42,115 nucleotides of DNA from the NCBI GenBank assembly GCA_910587945.1, contig CAJUNI010000005.1, positions 17,989-60,103 on the forward strand. The letters run 5' to 3'. This DNA comes from an uncultured Parvibacter sp. GTDB taxonomy: Bacteria; Actinomycetota; Coriobacteriia; Coriobacteriales; Eggerthellaceae. A program made the translations under genes and the position numbers. The notes under the pieces were generated by a model. The model worked only from the letters and a program-made list of their open reading frames with translations. It made no database searches and was not told where the DNA came from. Positions 35,802 to 42,115 of this stretch are shown here, piece by piece. Within the stretch, counting starts at the first letter, position 1. Every line of letters starts with the position of its first letter.

Positions 35802-36512
35802 TTAGAGCTCGCGATGTTGGTAGACGCGGGAGGCAATGACGCCGCTTAGGCCATAGAGGCAAAGCGCTACCGCCAAGATCGCTACGGTCACGAGCAGAGC
35901 GTGAAGTCCTTGGGGGTCATCGAGCCAGGCGATAAGAGACGAAAAGGCCGCAAATTCAATGTCGCCGTTGCCCATAAGGGCGGTAATCCCCAGCACTGCT
36001 AAAACGGCAATGGCTGGCACAAAGCGCACTGCTTTTGTCATGCCATAGCGCATGAACAAGGGGAGCATGACGGCCGCAAAAAACAAGAACAGGGCCATTA
36101 CCAGAAGCAGGGTGCAGAGAATCCAAAGAGGGGGCGTGGTAGTCAGATTAATGGTTTCGGCGAGCGTCCCTACGGGGATTAACGCCACTACCGCTATAAG
36201 GATTCCTGCCAACAGAAGACCGGCGATCACCGTCGCTACAGCTACCAGCAGGGTGCTTGCGTAGCGGCCCCATACCACCTGGGTGCGGCTCATGGGGAGC
36301 GTCAGGCGAAAGCGCTCCCAGCCCTGTTGCTCGTCGCTTGCGCAGACGCTAATCAGATAGAGGGTGGGAAGCATGATGGCTACGGCGCTTAACCCTGCGC
36401 AGAGACTTTCCATAACAAGGGAGAGAACAACGGCCAAGAAAAGGCAGAGCAGGAGAGTGCCGCGCATGGGAGTTTTCATCGTGGCGAAATCGCAGACAAG
36501 CATGGTTTTCAT
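35802..36512 (-). CDS. ABC-2 type transporter permease
   Basis: A 236-residue integral membrane protein with about six hydrophobic segments, for example GTLLLCLFLAVVLSLVMESL, AVAIMLPTLYLISVCA, LLVAVATVIAGLLLAGILIA and LCTLLLVMALFLFFAAVMLP. The cytoplasmic block EQQGWERFRLTLPMSRTQVV between early helices is typical of ABC-2 permeases paired with YtrA/GntR systems. It overlaps the ATPase gene by 4 bases (ATGA), so translation is coupled. Its stop lies 5 bases from the stop of the convergent kinase gene, with no terminator between. The transported substrate is unknown; such modules often answer cell-wall-active peptides. Confidence 0.85.
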   Translation of the reverse strand: MKTMLVCDFATMKTPMRGTLLLCLFLAVVLSLVMESLCAGLSAVAIMLPTLYLISVCASDEQQGWERFRLTLPMSRTQVVWGRYASTLLVAVATVIAGLLLAGILIAVVALIPVGTLAETINLTTTPPLWILCTLLLVMALFLFFAAVMLPLFMRYGMTKAVRFVPAIAVLAVLGITALMGNGDIEFAAFSSLIAWLDDPQGLHALLVTVAILAVALCLYGLSGVIASRVYQHREL

Positions 36513-37393
36513 AGGGTTGCTCCTTTAAGGCTCAGGGTCATGTATTCTTCGATAGTGGCGCGCTCGATAAGCGCCTGGGGAAGAAGGGATGCCAAGGCTC
36601 GGCGATCCGTGACCAGCACATCTACCCAATGGGGCTGTTTCAAGTAGCGAATTTCGCCCAATGTCTCCGGCGGATTTTGTGCGAGCTGTTCCCATTCGGC
36701 CTGGGTTAAGCGCGCAACACCCGCTTCATCAGTGATAGCTTCTTTTGGAAGGTTGAATTGCAAGCGGCCGTGATCAATGCAGGCCACCCAGTCTGCCAAT
36801 TTCTCGAGGTCGGTAGTGATGTGGGTAGACATCAAGATGGCACAAGAATTCTGTTCCATATAGTCGCGCAAGTATTCAAGCACCTCATCGCGGGCCATGG
36901 GGTCAAGACCGGCCGTGGCCTCATCAAGAATGAGGAGACGGGGATGGTGGGCCAAAGCGAACGCCAAGGAAAGTTTCATGCCCATACCGCGAGACAGATC
37001 GGCCACGGTTTTGGTGCTGAGCAGTTCGAAGCGCTCGCAGAGTTGCTGCCACAGGCCCTCGTCCCATTGGGTATAGGAAATACGACCCACGGTGCCGACA
37101 TCTTTTATGTGCCAATCTCGAGGGAATGAGCAGGAATCAAGAACCACGCCAAGGGACTGCTTTACTTCATCAAGAGTAGGAGTTGCGCCCTGAAGAGGCT
37201 GACCCAGCAGTTCGATGCTGCCGCTATCGGGCGTAATGAGTCCAAGGGCTGCTTTAAGCGTGGTGGTCTTACCAGCGCCATTGGTGCCAATGAGACCCAC
37301 GATCATTCCTGGTTCCACCTCAAGATTAAGGGACTCAAGGGTAAAGTCGGGGTAGTGTTTACTGAGATTCGTGATGCGCAATAACGGATTCAT
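36509..37393 (-). CDS. ABC transporter ATPase
   Basis: A 294-residue exporter-type ATPase. Walker A is GTNGAGKTTT, the signature is LSRGMGMKLSL, Walker B LLILDEATAGLD, and the H-loop STHITTD. The Gly in LSRGM is in the form common to ABC-2 partners. A C-terminal domain of about 80 residues follows the nucleotide-binding fold. The ATG at 37393 has GAGGAAT 5-8 bases upstream. It lies 10 bases after the GntR gene and overlaps the permease gene, so the three make one operon. Confidence 0.93.
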   Translation of the reverse strand: MNPLLRITNLSKHYPDFTLESLNLEVEPGMIVGLIGTNGAGKTTTLKAALGLITPDSGSIELLGQPLQGATPTLDEVKQSLGVVLDSCSFPRDWHIKDVGTVGRISYTQWDEGLWQQLCERFELLSTKTVADLSRGMGMKLSLAFALAHHPRLLILDEATAGLDPMARDEVLEYLRDYMEQNSCAILMSTHITTDLEKLADWVACIDHGRLQFNLPKEAITDEAGVARLTQAEWEQLAQNPPETLGEIRYLKQPHWVDVLVTDRRALASLLPQALIERATIEEYMTLSLKGATL

Positions 37394-37403
37394 GGCTATT
37401 CCT

Positions 37404-37784
37404 CTATAGGGAGTTTTCGTCTAACAGTATGGTGAAGAGTTCTTGGACCTCACTGCGTTCAAGTCCTGCCTGACGAGCCGCCTCGAGCGCCTGGCTGAGC
37501 AGAGTTTCTACTGTGCGTAGTTGCTCTTCGCGCAGAAGCTCGCTGTTGCCGCCACTCACAAAGGAGCCTTTTCCGGGTACGGTTTCAATGAATCCCGCTT
37601 CTTCCAACTCGGCATAGGCTCGTTTTGTGGTGATGACACTCACGCGAAGCTCATTGGCCAGGGCGCGGATAGAGGGAAGGGGGCTTCCTTCTGCCACGGC
37701 TCCGGACAAAATGGCGCCTTTGATCTGCGAAACGATCTGGCCATAAATGGGCTCTGGGCTGGTGTTTGAAATGATGATGTCCAA
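37404..37784 (-). CDS. GntR-family regulator, YtrA subfamily
   Basis: A 126-residue repressor-type protein. The winged helix covers about 8-75 (EPIYGQIVSQIKGAILSGAV, SIRALANELRVSVITTKRAY, AELEEAGFIETVPGKGSFVS), followed by a short helical dimerisation tail rather than a full ligand domain, as in YtrA. The start is TTG at 37784 (LDIIISNTSPEPIYGQ), with AGAGGA just upstream; longer in-frame readings to 37928 run into the operator and have no ribosome site. It heads the ABC operon and should bind the 29-bp palindrome about 110 bases upstream, regulating itself and the transporter. Confidence 0.88.
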   Translation of the reverse strand: MDIIISNTSPEPIYGQIVSQIKGAILSGAVAEGSPLPSIRALANELRVSVITTKRAYAELEEAGFIETVPGKGSFVSGGNSELLREEQLRTVETLLSQALEAARQAGLERSEVQELFTILLDENSL

Positions 37785-37893
37785 CGATCCTCTTTTCTGG
37801 TTCGGACTACCCATGGGTGCGAGGTTACGGTTGCGATGTCGCGGTGCAGGAGGCCACGACGCACACCTTGATGGCGTCCCATCAAGACCGTAC

Positions 37894-37928
37894 ATACTGT
37901 ATATACACAATATATACAGTATTGACAA
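37894..37928 (-). promoter_or_regulatory. Palindromic operator inside the GntR-ABC promoter
   Basis: ATACTGTATAT (37894-37904) and ATATACAGTAT (37912-37922) are perfect inverted 11-bp arms with a 7-base spacer. On minus, -35 TTGTCA (37928-37923) and -10 TATATA (37905-37900) are 17 bases apart, so the palindrome covers the whole spacer and the -10 box. Binding there would block polymerase. On plus, TTGACA at 37922-37927 abuts the operator and could belong to a purH promoter, but no matching -10 was found at 16-18 bases. Confidence 0.8.
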
Positions 37929-38028
37929 TACCCCATATCGATAAAAGCGGGATTTTGTATCTCTTAGGCCGTGACCCTGTTATGCTTTCCGATGGAGATA
38001 AACCCCCAACGAAAGGATGTAAGACCAT

Positions 38029-39600
38029 ATGAGCAATCCTCAGATCAAACGCGTGTTGATGTCTGTGACAGACAAAACCGGCGTGGTGGATTTCGCCCGA
38101 AGCCTGGTAGAGGAATTCGGTGCAGAAATTATTTCCACGGGCGGTACGGCCAAGGTTATTGCCGAAGCCGGCATTCCGGTTACTCCCATTGATGATGTAA
38201 CCCAATTCCCCGAAATGATGGATGGTCGCGTTAAGACGCTTCATCCCAAGGTCCATGGCGGACTGCTCGCCAAGCGCAACAATCCGGATCACATGGCTCA
38301 AGCAGCCGAACATGGCATCGAAATGATCGACATGGTGGTCGTGAACCTCTATGCCTTCCAAAAGACGGTGGACTCCGGTGCGGATTTTGCCACCTGCATT
38401 GAGAATATTGATATTGGTGGTCCGTCCATGTTGCGCTCGGCCGCCAAGAACTTCGAGTCAGTAGCCGTGGTAACGGATCCAGCTACCTACGACGCTATTC
38501 TGGAAGAAATGCGCAACAATGACGGCGCTACGACGAAAGAGACGCGCGCGGCACTGGCTTTGGCCGTATTCCAGACTACGGCGGCCTATGATGGCGCTAT
38601 CGCCGCCTGGATGGAGCAGCAGCTGGCAGAGGATGAGGATCGCTTCCCCTCTCAGCTGACGGTTAAGCTCACCAAGCGCCAGGGTCTTCGCTATGGCGAA
38701 AATCCCCATCAGGAAGCTGCCTTCTATGCTCGGGATGACTACAAAGGCGCGGAGCATTCCTTGGCCCATGCCGTTCAGCATCAGGGCAAGGAGCTGTCTT
38801 ACAACAACTATCTTGACCTCGATGCTGCCTGGACGGCTGTGCGTGAGTACACAGAGCCGGCCTGCGTGATCGTGAAGCACCTTACCCCCTGCGGTGTCTG
38901 CGAATGCGATGACGTTACTGAGGCCTATAAGCGCGCCCACGAGTGCGATCCGGTGAGCGCCTATGGTGGCGTGATGGCCTTCAATCGCCCGGTTACCTCC
39001 GACACCGTTGTGGCAATTTTTGAGAACAAGCAGTTCGTCGAAGGCATTATTGCTCCCGAGTTTTCCGGCGATGCCCTTGAGATGTACAAGGCAAAGAAAA
39101 ACGCGCGCTTGCTTTCTACCGGCGGCGTAAATCCGGCTGGTTCTGAGGTGGAATTCCGCTCCGTCGAGGGTGGCCTGCTTTGCCAAACCTCTGACGCGGT
39201 GGCCGAAGATGTGGCTGACTTCACTATCCCTACGAAGCGCAAGCCCACCGAAGAGGAAATGGCAGAACTGCTCTTTGCTTGGAAAGCCTGCAAGTCCGTA
39301 AAGTCCAACGCCATCCTCATCGCCAAGGACCATGCGACGGTCGGCGCCGGCGGCGGCCAGCCTAACCGCGTGAATTCTGCACGCATTGCAGTCGAGCAAG
39401 CGGGTGAAAAGGCCCATGGAGCCGTGGCGGCTTCCGATGCGTTCTTCCCCTTCCGCGATGGATTTGATGTACTGGCTCAGGCCGGGGTCACGGCGGTAAT
39501 TCAGCCTGGCGGCTCGATCCGCGATGACGAGGTCATTGCTGCTGCCGATGAACAAGGGGTTGCTATGGTCTTCACGGGCCATCGTCACTTCCGTCACTAA
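38029..39600 (+). CDS. purH: Bifunctional AICAR transformylase/IMP cyclohydrolase
   Basis: Last two steps of IMP synthesis. The 523-residue protein has an N-terminal MGS-like cyclohydrolase domain (about 1-200; STGGTAKVIAEAG, DGRVKTLHPKVHGGLL, NLYAF, IENIDIGGPSMLRSAAKN) and a C-terminal formyltransferase domain (RYGENPHQEAAFY, catalytic Lys-His in VKHLTPCG, AYGGVMAFN, SDAFFPFRDG, QPGGSIRD). Position 3 after the catalytic His is Thr where E. coli has Asn; this position varies in the family. AAAGGA lies 12 bases before the ATG, rather far. It is separated from purF-M-N by 6 kb and ends at a strong terminator. Confidence 0.96.
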   Translation: MSNPQIKRVLMSVTDKTGVVDFARSLVEEFGAEIISTGGTAKVIAEAGIPVTPIDDVTQFPEMMDGRVKTLHPKVHGGLLAKRNNPDHMAQAAEHGIEMIDMVVVNLYAFQKTVDSGADFATCIENIDIGGPSMLRSAAKNFESVAVVTDPATYDAILEEMRNNDGATTKETRAALALAVFQTTAAYDGAIAAWMEQQLAEDEDRFPSQLTVKLTKRQGLRYGENPHQEAAFYARDDYKGAEHSLAHAVQHQGKELSYNNYLDLDAAWTAVREYTEPACVIVKHLTPCGVCECDDVTEAYKRAHECDPVSAYGGVMAFNRPVTSDTVVAIFENKQFVEGIIAPEFSGDALEMYKAKKNARLLSTGGVNPAGSEVEFRSVEGGLLCQTSDAVAEDVADFTIPTKRKPTEEEMAELLFAWKACKSVKSNAILIAKDHATVGAGGGQPNRVNSARIAVEQAGEKAHGAVAASDAFFPFRDGFDVLAQAGVTAVIQPGGSIRDDEVIAAADEQGVAMVFTGHRHFRH

Positions 39601-39612
39601 CTAATATGCGGC

Positions 39613-39645
39613 AAGCCCCGAAGCGCGGACTTCGGGGCTTTTTTT
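39613..39645 (+). terminator. Intrinsic terminator after purH
   Basis: AAGCCCCGAAG (39613-39623) pairs perfectly with CTTCGGGGCTT (39630-39640), and a run of T follows. It lies 12 bases after the purH stop. Confidence 0.93.
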
Positions 39646-39674
39646 CGTCCCATTTCTTGAAAGAAGGCGCTGCC

Positions 39675-40856
39675 ATGATTCTTCTTGATGAACCCTTTGC
39701 TTCAACTCCGCTTCTTGAGTGGGCTGCTGAGACCAGCCATCCCGTACTGGCCAATAGCTTTAGTTTGAAACTGCAGGCAATTCGAGAAGAGCAAGGGGCA
39801 CCCCTTCTTCATGTGGTAGAAGACGAGGAAGCCATTGCGCGTATTAATGGGGGAGAGCGCGTCTATACCAATGGCGAAAATGCTTTGGCGTGGATTCTGG
39901 AACACTGCAACAATCCCGGGCTCACCGATGCCATTTCCTTGTTCAAAGACAAAGCGGCCATGCGCGTCAAACTGCAGGATCTCAATCCGGAGCTGTTTTA
40001 CCAGGTCTATAAGCGCGATGAGCTGGCGGCGGTGGATCCGCTTTCGCTACCGTTGCCGGTGGTCTTGAAGCCCTCAGTGGGGTTCTGTTCCATGGGGGTC
40101 TATGTCATTCAGGGTGAAGCCGATTGGCGGGAAGCCCTGGATTCTCTTGCCCGGGAAGAAGATGCCTGGCATGAGCGCTATCCGGAAAGCGTAGTGGGCT
40201 CAGAAGACTACATCGTAGAAAGCTACATTGGTGGCGTGGAATATGCCCTAGATATGTATTACGACGAAGCGGGAAGCCCTCACATCTTAAACGTTCTGCG
40301 TCACGATTTTGCCAGCGCTGAAGACACTTCGGATCGGCTCTACATCACCAATGCTGCCATCGTCCAAGAGATGCTACCTCGATTCCAGTCCTGGCTCGAA
40401 GCGGTGAATCAGGTGGTGGGAGCGCGGAATTTCCCCATCCATGTAGAAGTGCGCGTAGACGGCTCAACCATTGCGCCCATTGAATTTAACCCGCTGCGGT
40501 TTGCAGGTTTGGGCGGCACTGATGTGGCCTATTACGGCGTGGGTCTGCGAACCTATGCGTCTTATCTGGAGGACCAACCGGTAGAGGTTGAGGCGCTCTA
40601 TCAAAAGACGCCGACTCACACCTATTCCATGTCGTTACTGAATCCGTCTAAGGGCGCAGACCTGTCAGCCCCCTTTGACTATGAAGGACTCGAGTCCTGC
40701 TTTGAGCACCCCTTGGCTCTCGTGCCTTTTGAGGCCGACAAGGTGGGCTTTTGGGGCTTCTTGTTCCTGGAGACCGAAGGGGTGCGGGGTCAAGAAGAGC
40801 GCGACTTTATCCTTCATACCGACTTAACGGACTTCGAGCTTCCCCAAGGCGCGTAA
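39675..40856 (+). CDS. ATP-grasp domain protein of unknown substrate
   Basis: A 393-residue ATP-grasp ligase-like protein. A pre-ATP-grasp region (1-95) precedes SLFKDKAAMRVKLQD. ATP-binding strands are PVVLKPSVGFCSMGVYVI and EDYIVESYIGGVEYALDMYY. The metal/substrate region is IHVEVRVDGSTIAPIEFNPL followed by RFAGLGGTDVAYYG. A C-terminal beta domain (about 315-393) follows. It does not fit carbamoyl-phosphate synthase, biotin carboxylase or PurK/PurD in length or motifs, so it probably joins a carboxylate to an amine or thiol in an unidentified reaction. The ATG at 39675 has AGAAGG 8 bases upstream; an in-frame start at 39606 would lie in the purH terminator. A methyltransferase gene is convergent with it. 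Confidence 0.75.
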   Translation: MILLDEPFASTPLLEWAAETSHPVLANSFSLKLQAIREEQGAPLLHVVEDEEAIARINGGERVYTNGENALAWILEHCNNPGLTDAISLFKDKAAMRVKLQDLNPELFYQVYKRDELAAVDPLSLPLPVVLKPSVGFCSMGVYVIQGEADWREALDSLAREEDAWHERYPESVVGSEDYIVESYIGGVEYALDMYYDEAGSPHILNVLRHDFASAEDTSDRLYITNAAIVQEMLPRFQSWLEAVNQVVGARNFPIHVEVRVDGSTIAPIEFNPLRFAGLGGTDVAYYGVGLRTYASYLEDQPVEVEALYQKTPTHTYSMSLLNPSKGADLSAPFDYEGLESCFEHPLALVPFEADKVGFWGFLFLETEGVRGQEERDFILHTDLTDFELPQGA

Positions 40857-40930
40857 GTGCTTGTCCTTGCGTGAGGGCGGCAGGACTGAGGCTCCAAGCT
40901 CGAACGAGCCTAAAGCGAATGAACGCCTCT

Positions 40931-41821
40931 TTAGTCAAGCGGTGACCAACTCAAGAAAGCCCAGGTGACCTTTCGCGGAGGCAAAAGCTCGAGGAGTTTG
41001 GGGTCATCTTCAGCGGGAACAAGATGCTCGTCAAGCCAGGCATCAAGCCGAGCCTGAGCTTGTTCTTTTTGTTGGCTCGTGGCAAACGGGGCTCCGCGAT
41101 CGATCATGGCTTGGCAATGATCGCGGGCGTCTTCACGGCTTGCAAAGCACTCCGTTCGCGCGCTTTCAATGTAGGAGATTTCAGGCATATAGCCGTGATC
41201 GACCAAAATATTGAAGGCATAGCGGAAGTCTTCGCCGGCGGGTACCACCAGTCCTAGGTCTTTCAAGAATGCAGCATTGACCCGGGGTGAAAAATCCGCC
41301 GTGAGGGTCACGCAAACGCGACGGCGGGCTACAGCGGTGAGCTTGAGGAGGGCGCGTTCAAGATCGTCGGTCGCAATGGAGCGAGAGGCAATGGCAATAT
41401 CCGCCGACTGAGGGGTAATGCCCGCTTCGACCCAGGAGTCATCCCAGCTTAAGAGTTTAGTTTCTATGGTGTGTAGATCTTCGCGAGCTATTTCTTCCTG
41501 AAGAATGCCGAGCATTCCTTGAGAAAAATCGCAGGCCAAGACGGGATGTCCGAGTCGTCCGTAGGGCAACGCCAACGCGCCGGTACCACAGCCCATATCG
41601 AAGAGTGACTCTCCGGGCTGAACGGCAGCCAAGCTCATAAATTGATCCACGTAAGAGGACGGGGAGTCCTTGGGCGTGAAGGTCTTTGAGCGCTCATCCC
41701 AAAACGCCGCATCGTCGCGGCGACGGCGCGTGGCTTGGTGTTCTTTCCAATCGGCACTTGCAGCACTGGGGTGCTCAAGGGGCTCGTTGGGTTGTAAGAG
41801 AGCGCGGTAGGCATCATTCAT
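40931..41821 (-). CDS. Class I SAM-dependent methyltransferase
   Basis: A 296-residue Rossmann-fold methyltransferase. Motif I is LFDMGCGTGALALPYGRLG, the acidic end of strand 2 is LACDFSQGML, and motif IV-like IAIASRSI follows. A substrate region (FWDERSKTFTPKDSPSSYVD) precedes the fold, and the C-terminal third is helical and less conserved. The pattern fits small-molecule methyltransferases better than RNA or DNA types. The ATG at 41821 is tentative, with AAAGAG about 8 bases upstream; starts at 41836 or 41839 are possible. It is convergent with the ATP-grasp gene (74-base gap with weak 6-bp hairpin 40889-40911). Substrate unknown. Confidence 0.82.
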   Translation of the reverse strand: MNDAYRALLQPNEPLEHPSAASADWKEHQATRRRRDDAAFWDERSKTFTPKDSPSSYVDQFMSLAAVQPGESLFDMGCGTGALALPYGRLGHPVLACDFSQGMLGILQEEIAREDLHTIETKLLSWDDSWVEAGITPQSADIAIASRSIATDDLERALLKLTAVARRRVCVTLTADFSPRVNAAFLKDLGLVVPAGEDFRYAFNILVDHGYMPEISYIESARTECFASREDARDHCQAMIDRGAPFATSQQKEQAQARLDAWLDEHLVPAEDDPKLLELLPPRKVTWAFLSWSPLD

Positions 41822-41982
41822 AGGGGGCTCTTTCATCAAGAGGGGTTATTGCTTTAAAGAGTACAGCATGGCGTGGTAGCTGTCAGGGTTGGGGCGTTTT
41901 GGTAGGCAGTTCGAATACCTCGTCTTCTGTCACTTCGGATAAGCCTTTTGAGCAGAATCTTTGCCCGCGAAAAAGTGTTCTA

Positions 41983-42010
41983 TTGCCCGCCGGGCTCGGT
42001 GTGGTAATAT
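41983..42010 (+). promoter_or_regulatory. tRNA-Pro promoter
   Basis: TTGCCC (41983-41988) lies 16 bases before TAATAT (42005-42010), which is preceded by TGG, giving a TGn-extended -10. Predicted start near 42017, 22 bases before the tRNA. The rest of the gap 41822-41982 shows no gene. Confidence 0.6.
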
Positions 42011-42038
42011 ACCGTCTGCTGTCGATAAGACGGCTTTT

Positions 42039-42115
42039 CGGGATGTGGCTCAGCTTGGTAGAGCGCTGCGTTCGGGACGCAGAGGCCGCAGGTTCAAATC
42101 CTGTCATCCCGACCA
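42039..42115 (+). tRNA. tRNA-Pro (anticodon CGG)
   Basis: A 77-base cloverleaf with encoded CCA. The acceptor stem CGGGATG pairs with CATCCCG (42105-42111), followed by discriminator A and CCA at the window end. The D arm contains AGCTTGGTA. The anticodon stem CTGCG/CGCAG encloses TTCGGGA, giving anticodon CGG (codon CCG). The T arm is CAGGTTCAAATCCTG. The C1-G72 pair, A73 and G37 are identity features of proline tRNA. Confidence 0.97.

Noticed and set aside
41883..42107. Minus-strand open frame with MTGFEPAASASRTQRSTKLS
   Set aside because: It is the antisense reading of the tRNA-Pro gene. This peptide pattern is a well-known false annotation produced by tRNA sequence; there is no ribosome site.

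Overview
The window looks like the chromosomal backbone of an anaerobic or facultatively anaerobic actinobacterium, most likely of the class Coriobacteriia; finer placement (for example Eggerthellaceae) is a guess. The RNA polymerase beta-prime protein has the long acidic helical insertion and the flanking sequence typical of actinobacterial RpoC. PurF keeps the four cysteines of an oxygen-sensitive Fe-S cluster. A cytoplasmic molybdoenzyme, a class B sortase and a full polyphosphate gene set also fit a gut or oral coriobacterium. No insertion sequence, phage gene or CRISPR array was seen. Genes are densely packed, and no gene-free stretch exceeds about 270 bases.

Layout. 1-4.4 kb: proS, a HAD phosphatase, a phasin-like protein behind a folded leader, then rlmB and a Rae1-type NYN nuclease. 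4.5-6.5 kb: a membrane-anchored XRE regulator coupled to a DUF4097-type lipoprotein. 6.5-14.6 kb: rpoB-rpoC behind a strong sigma-70-type promoter; RpoB carries Asn at a rifampicin-pocket position, and RpoC ends in a domain resembling the alpha-subunit C-terminal domain. 14.6-16.7 kb: a structured intergenic segment, then a detached hisE and glmM. 16.8-20.7 kb: a two-gene molybdopterin oxidoreductase unit whose ferredoxin-like subunit is fused to a TorD-type chaperone. 20.8-26.9 kb: polyphosphate metabolism (ppk1 and ppx on minus, the two-domain PPK2-type phosphotransferase pap on plus). 27-28.4 kb: a tiny membrane protein and a class B sortase. 28.4-31.8 kb: purF-purM-purN. 32-33.8 kb: an XdhC-like protein and a DUF4190/DUF5067-like membrane protein. 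33.9-35.8 kb: an HTH protein and a membrane Ser/Thr kinase that appears to be made from a leaderless transcript. 35.8-37.9 kb: a YtrA-type GntR regulator with an ABC exporter, on minus, under a near-perfect palindromic operator. 38-39.6 kb: purH. 39.7-41.8 kb: an ATP-grasp enzyme and a SAM methyltransferase, convergent. 42.0 kb: tRNA-Pro(CGG), ending exactly at the window edge.

How the genes work together. purF, purM, purN and purH cover four proteins of IMP synthesis in two transcription units. ppk1, ppx and pap make, degrade and use polyphosphate. The Mo subunit and the FeS-TorD fusion should form one soluble oxidoreductase with its own maturation factor. The two most unusual items are that FeS-TorD fusion and the alphaCTD-like tail on RpoC. 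Both are read directly from continuous reading frames, but their functions are inferred.
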